A stretch of DNA of 40,026 bases from Gemmatimonadales bacterium (GCA_017881505.1 JADGQW010000003.1:1-40026), one strand, 5' to 3'; numbered from the stretch's first letter, positions 1 through 7,508 are shown. Translations and numbers: made by a program. Notes: a model not told the origin generated them from the sequence alone.

Positions 1-1
1 G

Positions 2-1198
2 TTCGGCGGCCTCGGCGTGCGCTCGTTCCTCAGCGACAACTTGGCGCTGCGGGTCGAGGGCCGGATGGCGTACGACAAGTACAGCGAGTTCTCCAACGTC
101 GCGTACAACGGCGGCGCCTTCGCCGGCCTGTCGTTCTTCATGGGCGGCGGCCCGCCGAGGGACACGGACGCCGACGGCGTGCCGGACAAGAAGGACAAGT
201 GCCCCAACACGCCCCGTGGCGCGCACGTGTTCCCGGTCGGGAACGCCCGCGCCGGCTGCCCGATGGACAGCGACAACGACGGCGTGTGGGACGGCCTCGA
301 CCAGTGCCCGAACACCCCGCCGAACGCGCGGCCGGTCTACCCGATCGGCAACCCGCGCGCCGGCTGCCCGGTGGACAGCGACAACGACGGCGTGGCCGAC
401 TACCTCGACCGCTGCCCGAACACCCCGGCCAACGCCCGTCCGCTCGACGCGAACGGCTGCCCGGTGGACTCGGACGGTGACGGCGTGGCCGACTACCTCG
501 ACCGCTGCCCGAACACTCCGACCAACGCCCGCCCGGTGGATGCCACGGGCTGCCCGGTCGATAGCGATCACGACAACGTGCCCGACTATCTCGACCGCTG
601 CCCGAACACCCCGGCCAACGCCCGTCCGCTCGACGCGAACGGCTGCCCGGTCGACAGCGACCACGATGGTGTGGCCGACTATCTCGACCGCTGCCCGAAC
701 ACCGCGCCGAACACGCAGGTGGACGCCAACGGCTGCCCGGTGCAGCGCGACAGCGACAACGACGGTGTGACCGACGATCGCGATCGCTGCCCGAACACCC
801 CGGCCAACTCCCGCGTGGATGAGTTCGGCTGCCCGTACCATGAGCTCCCGGCCGCCGGCGCCGCGTTGGTGATCCGGAACATCACGTTCCGCAACAACAC
901 CGCCCGGCTCCTCCCGACGTCGAACGCGGAACTCGACAAGATCGCGACCGCGATCCTGTCGGTCCCGAACAGCCGGTGGGAGGTTGGCGGGTACACCGAT
1001 AACCGTGGCATCCCGGCCGCGAACCAGCGTCTGTCGACGCAGCGTGCCGCTGCCGTGATGGCGTACCTCGTGACCAAGGGCGTGCCGCAGACCGCGATGA
1101 CGGCGGTCGGCTATGGCGCGCAGCACCCGGTGGCGCCGAACACGACGGCCGCCGGGCGTGCCAACAACCGTCGCGTCGAGATGAAGCGGCTCCAGTAG
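2..1198 (+). CDS. OmpA-family outer-membrane protein with TSP type 3 repeats (5' truncated by window edge)
   Basis: The reading frame is open from the first codon of the window, so the N-terminus (signal peptide and most of the beta-barrel) lies outside. About 50 visible residues of alternating polar and hydrophobic barrel strands end in SFFMGGG. Seven Asp-rich repeats follow (DSDxDGVxDxxDxCPNTP...GCP), the calcium-binding thrombospondin type 3 type, each with a Cys pair. The C-terminal ~110 residues are an OmpA-like peptidoglycan-binding domain with GGYTDNRG, LSTQRAAAV and ANNRRVE. By family knowledge such proteins tether the outer membrane to the cell wall, with the Asp-rich rod as a calcium-rigidified spacer. 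An internal GTG at 17 is not the true start because barrel sequence continues upstream. The gene ends just before a strong hairpin. Family assignment is secure; the full length is unknown. Confidence 0.9.
   Translation, partial: FGGLGVRSFLSDNLALRVEGRMAYDKYSEFSNVAYNGGAFAGLSFFMGGGPPRDTDADGVPDKKDKCPNTPRGAHVFPVGNARAGCPMDSDNDGVWDGLDQCPNTPPNARPVYPIGNPRAGCPVDSDNDGVADYLDRCPNTPANARPLDANGCPVDSDGDGVADYLDRCPNTPTNARPVDATGCPVDSDHDNVPDYLDRCPNTPANARPLDANGCPVDSDHDGVADYLDRCPNTAPNTQVDANGCPVQRDSDNDGVTDDRDRCPNTPANSRVDEFGCPYHELPAAGAALVIRNITFRNNTARLLPTSNAELDKIATAILSVPNSRWEVGGYTDNRGIPAANQRLSTQRAAAVMAYLVTKGVPQTAMTAVGYGAQHPVAPNTTAAGRANNRRVEMKRLQ
161..835 (+). repeat. Seven tandem TSP3 calcium-binding repeats within the OmpA-like gene
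   Basis: The core unit is 31 codons (93 bases). The first two units carry a longer insert (VFPVGNARAG and VYPIGNPRAG). At DNA level, positions 404-465 are identical to 590-651 (62 bases, offset 186, exactly two units). This points to recent duplication or gene conversion within the array. Confidence 0.85.
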
Positions 1199-1224
1199 TC
1201 GCCGCTGACGCGCAGGTGCACTGA

Positions 1225-1264
1225 CATCGAGCCCCATCCCAGATCTCCGGGGTGGGGCTCGATG
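1225..1264 (+). terminator. Rho-independent-type hairpin after the OmpA-like gene
   Basis: The arms catcgagccccatccc (1225-1240) and ggggtggggctcgatg (1249-1264) pair over 16 positions with one mismatch across an 8-base loop. The hairpin lies 26 bases after the stop. No clean T-tract follows, which is common in GC-rich genomes. It separates the OmpA-like gene from the M14 peptidase gene. Confidence 0.65.
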
Positions 1265-1292
1265 CATCCCCGCTCATTCTGTCGAGACCGCG

Positions 1293-3635
1293 ATGCGACC
1301 GACCCTCGCCCTCCTCCTCGCCCTGGCAGCCGGCTCCCCCGGAGCCCTCGCCGCCCAGCACCGCCCCCGCCCCCTTCCCACCCCGGCCTCCGTGCTCGGC
1401 TTCGTGCCCGGCACCGACCGCCGGCTCGTCGAGTGGGGGCCGATCGTCGAGTACTTCCGCGTGCTGGACGCGGCGAGCGACCGGGTGAGCGTCCGAACCA
1501 TCGGCCGCACCACCAACGGCGTGCCGTTCCTCGCGGTGTTCGTCTCGAGCGCCGCCAACCTCCGGCGGCTCGGCGCGCTGCGCGACGCCCAGGCCCGGCT
1601 CGCCGACCCGCGCCGCTCCGCCGACTCCGCTGACGCGGCCCGCCTCGCCGCCCGCACCCCGGCGTTCATTCTCATCACCTCGAGCGTCCACTCCACCGAG
1701 GTGGGCGGCATCTTCGCGCCGCTCGAGATCGCCTACCGCCTCGCCACCGCGCGCGGCGGCGAACTGCAGGCCATCCTCGACAGCACCGTCGTCATCCTCG
1801 TCCCATCGCTCAATCCCGACGGCGTGAACATCGTCGCCCGGTGGTATGCCCAGACGCTCGGCGGCGCCGCGGAGGGCTCCTCCCCGCCCGAGCTCTACAA
1901 CCGCTACGTGGGGCACGACGACAACCGCGACTGGTACGCCTTCACGCAGGTCGAGACGCGCCTGGTGGTGGACAGCCTGTACGGCGTCTGGCACCCGCAG
2001 GTCACGATGGACATCCACCAGCAGGGGACCCTCGGCGCGCGCATCTTCGTGCCCCCCTACCGGGATCCCGTCGAACCGAACGTCGACCCCCTGCTGATCG
2101 AGGGGGTCAACGCCCTCGGCACCGCTATCGCGTGGCGCCTCACCGCGGAGGGGCTCACCGGCGTCTCGACGTTCACCGGGTACGACGCGTGGACGCCGGC
2201 GCGCGCGTTCCAGCACTACCACGGCGCGGTCCGCATCCTCACCGAGACCGCCAGCGCCAGCCTCGCGACCCCCATTACCGTCCCGTTCGACAGTCTCCGC
2301 CCAAGTGACGGCCTCGATCCGCAGGCCCGGTCGTGGAACTTCGCGGCGCCGTGGCCCGGCGGCCGGTGGACCCTCGCCGACATCCTCCGGTATCAGACGA
2401 GCGCGGCGATGGCGATGCTCGATCAGGTCGCCCGCAATCGCGGCGCGTGGATCGGCACCTCGCGCCGGGTCGCGGAGCGGGCCGTCCACGGGTGGCCCGA
2501 ATGGCCGTACGCATACGTCATCCCCAACGCCGGCCAGGACGGCGTCGCGGTCGGCACGCTGCTCGAGGCCCTGCGCCACGCCCAGGTCGAGGTCCGGTCG
2601 GCCCTCGCCCCCTTCACCCTCGGACGGGATCGCTTCTCCCCGGGCACCTACGTCGTCGTCCTGCGGCAGCCGTACGCCTCCTTCGTCGCGGCGCTCTTCG
2701 AGAAGCGGTTGTATCCCGACCTGCGCGAGTATCCCGGCGGGCCGCCGATCCGCCCCTACGACGCGACCGCCCACACGCTGCCTCTCCTCCTCGGCGTGCG
2801 GGTCTTCGCCGCAGCGGACTCGCTCCCCATCGCCCTCTCGGCGCCGGTGACCGTGGAGCCGCCCGTCTACCGCGCCGCCGGACTCTCGGCACCGGCCGGC
2901 AACCGGTCCTCACGCCCCGCCGTCCGGCTCGCGGTCTACCGGTCGTACACGGCGCCACTGGACGAGGGGTGGACGCGCTACGTCCTGGACACGTGGAACG
3001 TCCCCTATGAGAGCGTGACCGATTCCCTCGTACGCGGCGGAGGCCTCGGCGCCCGGTTCGACGCCCTAATCCTCCCGAGCATGACGGCGCGCGCCATCGT
3101 CGAGGGGCTCTCCGCGCGACGGTACCCGGCGCGCTTCGCCGGCGGCATCGGCCAGCCCGGGGTGCAGGCCCTGCGCGACTTCGTGGACGGCGGAGGCACG
3201 CTCATCGCACTCGACGACGCCTGCGATTTCGCCATCGACGCGCTCGCGCTCCCGGTGACGAACGCCGTGTCGGGGCTCGGGCCCCGCGAGTTCTACGTGC
3301 CGGGGAGCATCCTGCGCGTGGCGGTGGACACCACGCAGGCACTCGCCGATGGACTGCCGGCGCAGAGCATCGCGTGGGTGGAGTCGGGGATGGCCTTCGA
3401 CGTGCGCGATCCCACGCGGGTGCGCGTCATCGCGCGCTACCCCGCGCAGGCGGCCGATGTCCTCGTCTCGGGGTGGCTGATCGGGGCGCAGAACCTCGTG
3501 GGCCGCGGGGCGCTCGCTGAGGTCCGACTCGGTCGCGGGCGCGTCGTGCTGTTCGGCTTCAAGCCCCAGTACCGGGGTCAGAGCCTCGCGACGCTGCCCT
3601 TCCTGTTCAACGCGATCCGGACCTCGACGCGTTGA
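1293..3635 (+). CDS. Secreted M14-type zinc carboxypeptidase-like protein (paralogue 1)
   Basis: The first ~21 residues (MRPTLALLLALAAG...ALAA) are a Sec signal peptide, so the 780-residue protein acts outside the cytoplasm. M14 signature residues are visible. HSTE (His133, Glu136) and His242 in DIHQQG are the expected zinc ligands, Asn211-Arg212 in DDNRDWY the carboxylate-binding pair, and Glu318 in ILTETA the catalytic general base. After the ~350-residue peptidase domain comes a C-terminal region with DEGWTRYVLDTWNVPY...LPS and a glycine-rich VDGGGTLIALDD stretch. This resembles a ThuA/GATase-like Rossmann module, without an obvious nucleophilic Cys. It is paralogous to the protein at 7509-10307. 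No good Shine-Dalgarno is visible; the start is chosen from the signal peptide. The gene converges on the arsR-type gene six bases downstream. The true substrate is unknown. Confidence 0.82.
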   Translation: MRPTLALLLALAAGSPGALAAQHRPRPLPTPASVLGFVPGTDRRLVEWGPIVEYFRVLDAASDRVSVRTIGRTTNGVPFLAVFVSSAANLRRLGALRDAQARLADPRRSADSADAARLAARTPAFILITSSVHSTEVGGIFAPLEIAYRLATARGGELQAILDSTVVILVPSLNPDGVNIVARWYAQTLGGAAEGSSPPELYNRYVGHDDNRDWYAFTQVETRLVVDSLYGVWHPQVTMDIHQQGTLGARIFVPPYRDPVEPNVDPLLIEGVNALGTAIAWRLTAEGLTGVSTFTGYDAWTPARAFQHYHGAVRILTETASASLATPITVPFDSLRPSDGLDPQARSWNFAAPWPGGRWTLADILRYQTSAAMAMLDQVARNRGAWIGTSRRVAERAVHGWPEWPYAYVIPNAGQDGVAVGTLLEALRHAQVEVRSALAPFTLGRDRFSPGTYVVVLRQPYASFVAALFEKRLYPDLREYPGGPPIRPYDATAHTLPLLLGVRVFAAADSLPIALSAPVTVEPPVYRAAGLSAPAGNRSSRPAVRLAVYRSYTAPLDEGWTRYVLDTWNVPYESVTDSLVRGGGLGARFDALILPSMTARAIVEGLSARRYPARFAGGIGQPGVQALRDFVDGGGTLIALDDACDFAIDALALPVTNAVSGLGPREFYVPGSILRVAVDTTQALADGLPAQSIAWVESGMAFDVRDPTRVRVIARYPAQAADVLVSGWLIGAQNLVGRGALAEVRLGRGRVVLFGFKPQYRGQSLATLPFLFNAIRTSTR

Positions 3636-3641
3636 GCACGC

Positions 3642-3932
3642 TCAGAGTCCGGCGGCGAGACGCTTGAACTCCTGGAGCGTGTCGACTTCGAGGCGATAGC
3701 GCACGCGCGGCGGCTCGACCGTCCGCCGCACCCAGCCGGCCTCGTGCAGGACCTTGAGGTGTTGGGACACGGTGGACTGTGCCAGCGGCAGGTGGCTGAC
3801 GATGGCGCCGCAGGTGCAAGGGCTCTTCTGGGTCTGCAGGAAGCGCACGATCGCCGAGCGCGCGGGGTTCCCCAGAGCACGGCAGAGCCGCGCGAGGCGC
3901 GTCCCGGCGTCGATCCCGGTGGCGGGCGTCAT
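3642..3932 (-). CDS. ArsR/SmtB-family transcriptional repressor with Cys-x-Cys motif
   Basis: This is a 96-residue winged-helix regulator. [20 protein letters not shown] is the opening helix pair, [19 protein letters not shown] the recognition helix, and VRYRL the wing. The ATG at 3932 is preferred over one ten codons upstream because GGAGGAGG sits eight bases before it. Cys39 and Cys41 (SPCTCG) align by eye with the metal-binding CVC segment of classical ArsR (ELCVCDL). The third ArsR cysteine is not in the equivalent place, although Cys17 could contribute. Such proteins leave DNA when they bind arsenite, metals or a redox signal; here the signal is unknown. No arsenic resistance gene is nearby. 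The gene is divergent from the beta-propeller gene, so it may control that gene and itself. Confidence 0.88.
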   Translation of the reverse strand: MTPATGIDAGTRLARLCRALGNPARSAIVRFLQTQKSPCTCGAIVSHLPLAQSTVSQHLKVLHEAGWVRRTVEPPRVRYRLEVDTLQEFKRLAAGL

Positions 3933-3940
3933 TGATGAGT

Positions 3941-3948
3941 CCTCCTCC
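3941..3948 (-). promoter_or_regulatory. Strong ribosome binding site fixing the arsR-type start
   Basis: On the minus strand GGAGGAGG lies eight bases upstream of the ATG at 3932. It makes the shorter 96-residue protein the better call over the upstream ATG at 3962. Confidence 0.8.
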
Positions 3949-3972
3949 GGTCGTCGGACCATGAGTTTCGCA

Positions 3973-4001
3973 ATGTGTCCGCGCCGCTCGGCTCATGGCA
4001 A
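3973..4001 (-). promoter_or_regulatory. Possible promoter of the arsR-type gene
   Basis: Minus-strand TTGCCA (4001-3996) resembles a -35 box. A 17-18 base spacer leads to a poor -10 (ACACAT or CACATT near 3978). The region also holds an inverted repeat CCATGAG (3959-3965) / CTCATGG (3992-3998) that could be an operator. The -10 match is weak. Confidence 0.25.
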
Positions 4002-4004
4002 GCG

Positions 4005-4033
4005 TTGCGCCGCCGGCGCTGCGGGGGTACGCT
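4005..4033 (+). promoter_or_regulatory. Possible promoter giving a leaderless mRNA for the beta-propeller gene
   Basis: TTGCGC (4005-4010), a 17-base spacer and TACGCT (4028-4033) are followed by seven bases and the ATG at 4041. The -10 has the form TAnnnT. There is no Shine-Dalgarno before the ATG. Matches to consensus are only 3 of 6 in each box, so this rests mainly on spacing. Confidence 0.3.
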
Positions 4034-4040
4034 GCCCGCC

Positions 4041-4982
4041 ATGCGCCCGCTCGCGCTGATCGCCGCCGGCCTCTGCATCGCCGCGCACGCGCCCGCCCAG
4101 ACGCCGGCCCGTGTCGAGGTGATCGACTCCGCCCCCCTCGCGGCTCCCCGGCTCGTCGAGAGCTCCGGCGTGACCACCAGCGCGCTCGTCCCCGGGGTGT
4201 ACTGGTCGCACAACGACTCAAGCGACGGACCCTACCTCTACGCCACCGATGCGACCGGGCGGGACCTCGGCGCGGTGCGCGTGGCCGGCGCCCATGCGGT
4301 CGATTGGGAGGAGCTCGCGGCCGGACCGTGCATCGTCGCGCCGGGGCGCTGCCTCTATGCGGCCGACATCGGCGACAACCGGCGCCGCAGGGCGCACGTG
4401 GTCATCTACCGGTTCCGCGAGCCGCCGCCCCCCACCGGCCCGGCGGACACGCTCGGCTCCGTGCCCCTTCTCGACTCCCTCGTGCTCGCGTACCCCGACC
4501 GGCCCCACGACGCCGAGGCCCTCGTCGTGACCCCCGATGGCGCCATCCTCCTCGTCACCAAGGACCTCTTCGGCCCGGCGAGGCTCTTCCGCACGAGCGC
4601 GTCAGGAGGCTCCGAAAGGCGTGCCCTTGCCGAAGTGGGTGTGCTCGAGGTCGAGACGGGGGCGGTGACCGGCCGCCTCGTCACCGGCGCGGCCCTGTCC
4701 CCGGACGGGACGTTGCTCGTCGTCCGTACCTACGTGAGCCTCCACTTCTTCCGCATGCGGGGCGACTCCCTCCCCTCGCCGCTCAACCCCAGGCGCGGCA
4801 TCACGATCCCCGTGATCGAACCGCAGGGCGAAGGGGTGTGTTTCGACGGCCCGGACCGGCTCGTCCTCACTTCGGAGCAGGGGAACGCCTCCCGCGGGAC
4901 GATCGTCCGGCTTCGGATCCTGACCCGTCAGGGCCCGTCGAATCGGCCGGACCCACTGGCACGGCCCGCCGCAGCCCGGTAA
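4041..4982 (+). CDS. Secreted beta-propeller-like protein of unknown function
   Basis: The ATG at 4041 opens a signal peptide (MRPLALIAAGLCIAAHAPAQ); an upstream in-frame ATG at 3975 would bury it, so the shorter 313-residue form is preferred. The mature part has repeating blade-like segments such as ESSGVTTSALVPGVYWSHND, YLYATDATGRDLG, ALVVTPDGAILLVTKD and GAALSPDGTLLVVRTY. These are typical of WD40/PD40 or phytase-like propellers. LYAADIGDNRRRR is a conserved-looking Asp-rich loop that might bind metal. No catalytic set can be named. The gene is divergent from the arsR-type gene across about 108 bases and may be regulated by it. Confidence 0.7.
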   Translation: MRPLALIAAGLCIAAHAPAQTPARVEVIDSAPLAAPRLVESSGVTTSALVPGVYWSHNDSSDGPYLYATDATGRDLGAVRVAGAHAVDWEELAAGPCIVAPGRCLYAADIGDNRRRRAHVVIYRFREPPPPTGPADTLGSVPLLDSLVLAYPDRPHDAEALVVTPDGAILLVTKDLFGPARLFRTSASGGSERRALAEVGVLEVETGAVTGRLVTGAALSPDGTLLVVRTYVSLHFFRMRGDSLPSPLNPRRGITIPVIEPQGEGVCFDGPDRLVLTSEQGNASRGTIVRLRILTRQGPSNRPDPLARPAAAR

Positions 4983-5020
4983 GTTTGCGCCCCGTTCGGG
5001 CTTGACCGAACCCGTCCGCC

Positions 5021-5026
5021 GGGAGG
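5021..5026 (+). promoter_or_regulatory. Ribosome binding site deciding a GTG start
   Basis: GGGAGG lies eight bases before the GTG at 5035. It supports that start over the TTG at 5002, which has no such site. Confidence 0.7.
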
Positions 5027-5034
5027 CGAACACG

Positions 5035-6135
5035 GTGGAATTTCCCACGACCTACCACATCCCGTTCACCTGGCTGATGCAGCATGGGTGCCCGGCGATC
5101 CGATATCGGACCCTCACGGAGCTCTTCCCCGGTTCCTATCCCGCCGAGGCGGAGGCCATCCGTCCGGAACTCGAAGCGTTCGGACCGGGGCGCCAGATCG
5201 TCAAGAAGCAGAAGGATACCGGCGTCTGGGGCGGGAACCTGCTGGGGGTCTCGCCGAACAAGGCGACGGGCATCAAGGACGTGGGCACGATCCACCAGTA
5301 CCTGCGCCTGGTCGAGTTGTGCTGGGGCCACGAGAGCCGCTCCCTCAAGCTCGGCAGCCGCCTCCTCTTCCGGCTGCTCTCCCGGGATCCGGACCCGAAG
5401 CTCCTGTTCGAGTTCGCGAAGTACGCGTATTCCGAACCGGGAGTGGAGCCGTGGGTGCGCGAGCTGGTCCGTGAGGCGTCCGCCGCCGCGCTGGCCCGTT
5501 CGGGCCTCGGCGAGGATCCGCGCGTCCGCGGCGCCGCGCATTCGGCGGCCAACCAGGTCTCGAACTTCCTGCGCAGTGAGCTCGCAGCCCAGCCGCTGGT
5601 CAAGTCGGGCGGCGCGTGGGTCCTCCATCCGCAGGCGGCCCCTCCGACGATCTTCACCATCGCCGTGCTCGCCCACCTGCCGTCGATCCAGCGGGAGCGA
5701 GCCGGCCTCGTCGAGCGGCTCGGGGTCTACCTCGCGCAGCCGGCGGGGAAGAAGGCATTCGGCATCCAGTGCGGGAAGAAGGTCCTCAAGCAATCCGTCG
5801 TCCTCCTCGGGGACCCGCTCAAGGTCTCGGCCAGCGGACAGACAGACGACCTCCCGTTCGGCCTCTACTGGATGGAACTGCTCGCCCGCCTCGGACTGCT
5901 CCGTTCTTCCACTACGGCGCCGAAGCTCTGGGGCAGGCTCGTCAAGGACAGCGACGAAGTCGGCGTCTGGAAGCCGCGGAACCTCCGCGCTCTCCCCAAA
6001 CGCGTCTCGCCCTGGTCGTACCACGCCTTCCCGCTCGAAGGCGAGGGGAAGACCGTGGAGAGCCGCCAGACCGACGTGACCTTCCGGATGGCGCTGATCG
6101 CTCGCCTCGCCGGATGGGATATCACCGCATCGTAG
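5035..6135 (+). CDS. Uncharacterised 366-residue protein, possibly an alpha/alpha-toroid (prenyltransferase-like) fold
   Basis: The protein begins VEFPTTYHIPFTWLMQ at a GTG with a good Shine-Dalgarno and has no signal peptide or membrane segment. PAIRYRTLTELF near the start and KKQKDTGVWGGNLLG are the sort of segments seen in proteins annotated as prenyltransferase/squalene-cyclase repeat. The rest is a series of amphipathic helices with repeated LxxL patterns (IHQYLRLVELCWG, KLGSRLLFRLLSR, GLYWMELLARLGLL). No DxDD-like acid motif or zinc-ligand set is visible, so enzymatic cyclase activity is not supported. The C-terminal part is Trp- and Lys-rich (GVWKPRNLRALPKRVSPW). It lies alone between the propeller gene and the TrmB-like regulator. 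That it is a real gene is likely; its function is not recognised. Confidence 0.65.
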   Translation: MEFPTTYHIPFTWLMQHGCPAIRYRTLTELFPGSYPAEAEAIRPELEAFGPGRQIVKKQKDTGVWGGNLLGVSPNKATGIKDVGTIHQYLRLVELCWGHESRSLKLGSRLLFRLLSRDPDPKLLFEFAKYAYSEPGVEPWVRELVREASAAALARSGLGEDPRVRGAAHSAANQVSNFLRSELAAQPLVKSGGAWVLHPQAAPPTIFTIAVLAHLPSIQRERAGLVERLGVYLAQPAGKKAFGIQCGKKVLKQSVVLLGDPLKVSASGQTDDLPFGLYWMELLARLGLLRSSTTAPKLWGRLVKDSDEVGVWKPRNLRALPKRVSPWSYHAFPLEGEGKTVESRQTDVTFRMALIARLAGWDITAS

Positions 6136-6221
6136 CGTGAGTTGGCGCGGTCGTACGGTGCTCGATCACCGGCCCGGCCGCGCCATCACTTTCCACCACA
6201 CACTCCGGCAAAGCACCGAAC

Positions 6222-6276
6222 TGTCAATTTTCCATACAGCTTGACATCTCGTGTCGTAGTAGCAAATAGTACTACT
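6222..6276 (+). promoter_or_regulatory. AT-rich promoter with nested dyads ahead of the TrmB-like gene
   Basis: A consensus -35 TTGACA (6241-6246) is followed by 18 bases and AATAGT (6265-6270, 4 of 6 to TATAAT). The predicted RNA start falls at about 6277, the A of the ATG, and no Shine-Dalgarno is present. TGTCAA (6222-6227) and TTGACA form an inverted repeat with a 13-base gap. GTAGTA (6256-6261) and TACTAC (6270-6275) form a second with an 8-base gap, and TAGTACTA (6267-6274) is itself palindromic. The dyads cover the core promoter, as expected for autoregulation. Confidence 0.6.
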
Positions 6277-6999
6277 ATGCCGCTCGATCGCTTCGGATTC
6301 ACCAAGACGCAAGACACCGTGTACAGGGCACTGCTCCGGCGCGACGGGGCCACCGGATACGCCATCGCGCGGGACACGGGGCTCGCACGCGCGAACGTCT
6401 ATCAGGCGCTCGACGCCCTGGTGGTTCGCGGCGTCGCCCGGTCGAGTGGCGGACGGCCGGCGACGTACCGGGCGGCCGACCCGGCTGACGCGATCGCAAT
6501 CCTCGCGAAGCGCGCGGAGCTGGACCTGAAGACGCTCGCCGGGGAGTTCGGCGTGCGGACCGGGTCCCGCTCACGGACCCCGGCCGCCGCGGGCCGGGAA
6601 GTGGAGTGCCTGGAGGGCTCGGCGGCGCTCTTCGACGCGGCGGCGGCGGCGGCGGACGACGCGGAACACGAGGTCCTCGCTGTGGTCGGTCCGTGGGCCC
6701 CCTTCGTCGGCGAGGCACTCGCGCGCGCCCGGAGCCGCGGCGTCGCGTGGAAGGTGGTCTCGCTCGGCGCGCCGGCGCCCGAGGGTGCCGCGCTCCGGGC
6801 GGTCCCCTCCGCCGAGCTCACGGCGTACTGGGGGGGACTTCCGGTGGCGCTGGTGTGCGACCGCACCATCGCGGTCTGCGGGATCCTCTCGGGGACCCGC
6901 GCCGAGGGGATACGCTCCGCCAACGGCGGCCTCGTGCCCTTCCTACGCCATCTCCTGCGACGCGAGCTCGCCACGGCCACAGTGCCGCGCGTATCTTGA
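6277..6999 (+). CDS. TrmB-like winged-helix transcriptional regulator
   Basis: The 240-residue protein starts MPLDRFGFTKTQDTVYRALL. The N-terminal ~70 residues are a TrmB/MarR-like winged helix: GYAIARDTGLARANVYQALD is the recognition region and VRGVARSSGGRPATYRAA the wing. A linker with several Arg/Ser precedes a C-terminal ~130-residue domain (EVLAVVGPWAPFVGEALARA ... VALVCDRTIAVCGILSG) resembling the phospholipase-D-like effector domain of TrmB proteins. In family members that domain senses sugars or metabolites. The ATG at 6277 is chosen because the winged helix begins there and upstream in-frame sequence reads as promoter. The Hpt gene lies 26 bases downstream, probably co-transcribed. 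Ligand and targets are unknown. Confidence 0.8.
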   Translation: MPLDRFGFTKTQDTVYRALLRRDGATGYAIARDTGLARANVYQALDALVVRGVARSSGGRPATYRAADPADAIAILAKRAELDLKTLAGEFGVRTGSRSRTPAAAGREVECLEGSAALFDAAAAAADDAEHEVLAVVGPWAPFVGEALARARSRGVAWKVVSLGAPAPEGAALRAVPSAELTAYWGGLPVALVCDRTIAVCGILSGTRAEGIRSANGGLVPFLRHLLRRELATATVPRVS

Positions 7000-7025
7000 G
7001 GTCCGGTCCCCCGGAGGAACGCGCG

Positions 7026-7391
7026 ATGGACGACGACGGTCACGAGCCGCTCGCGCAGGCGATGCAGCTCTTGCGCGCGGAGTACCTCGCGGATTCGCCT
7101 GAACGGGTCCGCGAGCTCTCAGAGGCGCTGGGTCGGTTGCGGACCAAGGACCTGGCCGCGCTCGCCGATTTACAGCGCTACTTCCATCGCCTGGCGGGCT
7201 CCGGCGGCTCGTACGGATTCCCCCTCGTCACCGACCGCGGCCGGGCGGCGGAGCAGGCGGTCGCGCGGCTTGCCGCCGAGCAGCGGCCCCTCGTGCGGGA
7301 GGACTTCGCCGCGCTCGAGCAGCACGTTCTCGGCGTCACCGAGGCGTTCCGCGACGCCCAGCGGGGATTCGCCGGGAATCCGCCCAGCTGA
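7026..7391 (+). CDS. Stand-alone Hpt (histidine phosphotransfer) domain protein
   Basis: This is a 121-residue helical protein with the Hpt signature YFHRLAGSGGSYGF (53-66). His54 is the predicted phospho-acceptor, and GSGGSYG matches the conserved small-residue turn after it. No kinase or receiver domain is attached, so it should relay phosphate between a hybrid kinase and a response regulator encoded elsewhere. The ATG at 7026 has GGAGG eight bases upstream. It follows the TrmB-like gene closely, suggesting an operon, although a link between the two functions is inference only. A GC-rich hairpin follows the stop. Confidence 0.83.
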   Translation: MDDDGHEPLAQAMQLLRAEYLADSPERVRELSEALGRLRTKDLAALADLQRYFHRLAGSGGSYGFPLVTDRGRAAEQAVARLAAEQRPLVREDFAALEQHVLGVTEAFRDAQRGFAGNPPS

Positions 7392-7396
7392 CCTCG

Positions 7397-7429
7397 GGCG
7401 GTAGGCGGCGTCGCGCTCCGCCGCCCGCC
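7397..7429 (+). terminator. Possible GC-rich terminator hairpin after the Hpt gene
   Basis: GGCGG (7397-7401) pairs with CCGCC (7425-7429), and inner GGCGG (7404-7408) with CCGCC (7418-7422), giving a two-step stem. TCTT follows shortly after. Such stems occur by chance in this GC-rich sequence. Confidence 0.3.
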
Positions 7430-7508
7430 GTCTTGCCGCCGCGCCCACCCCGCTGCACATTCGCTCGCCCGATCCCGTCCGACCCCCACGCTCAACCGGG
7501 AGCGCCCC

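Noticed and set aside
161-835. Tandem repeats that might suggest a CRISPR array
   Set aside because: The repeats are in frame within a protein gene, have a 93-base period with no spacers, and encode TSP3 calcium-binding units.
3642-3932. Part of an arsenic resistance operon
   Set aside because: No arsenite transporter, arsenate reductase or methyltransferase gene lies on either side.
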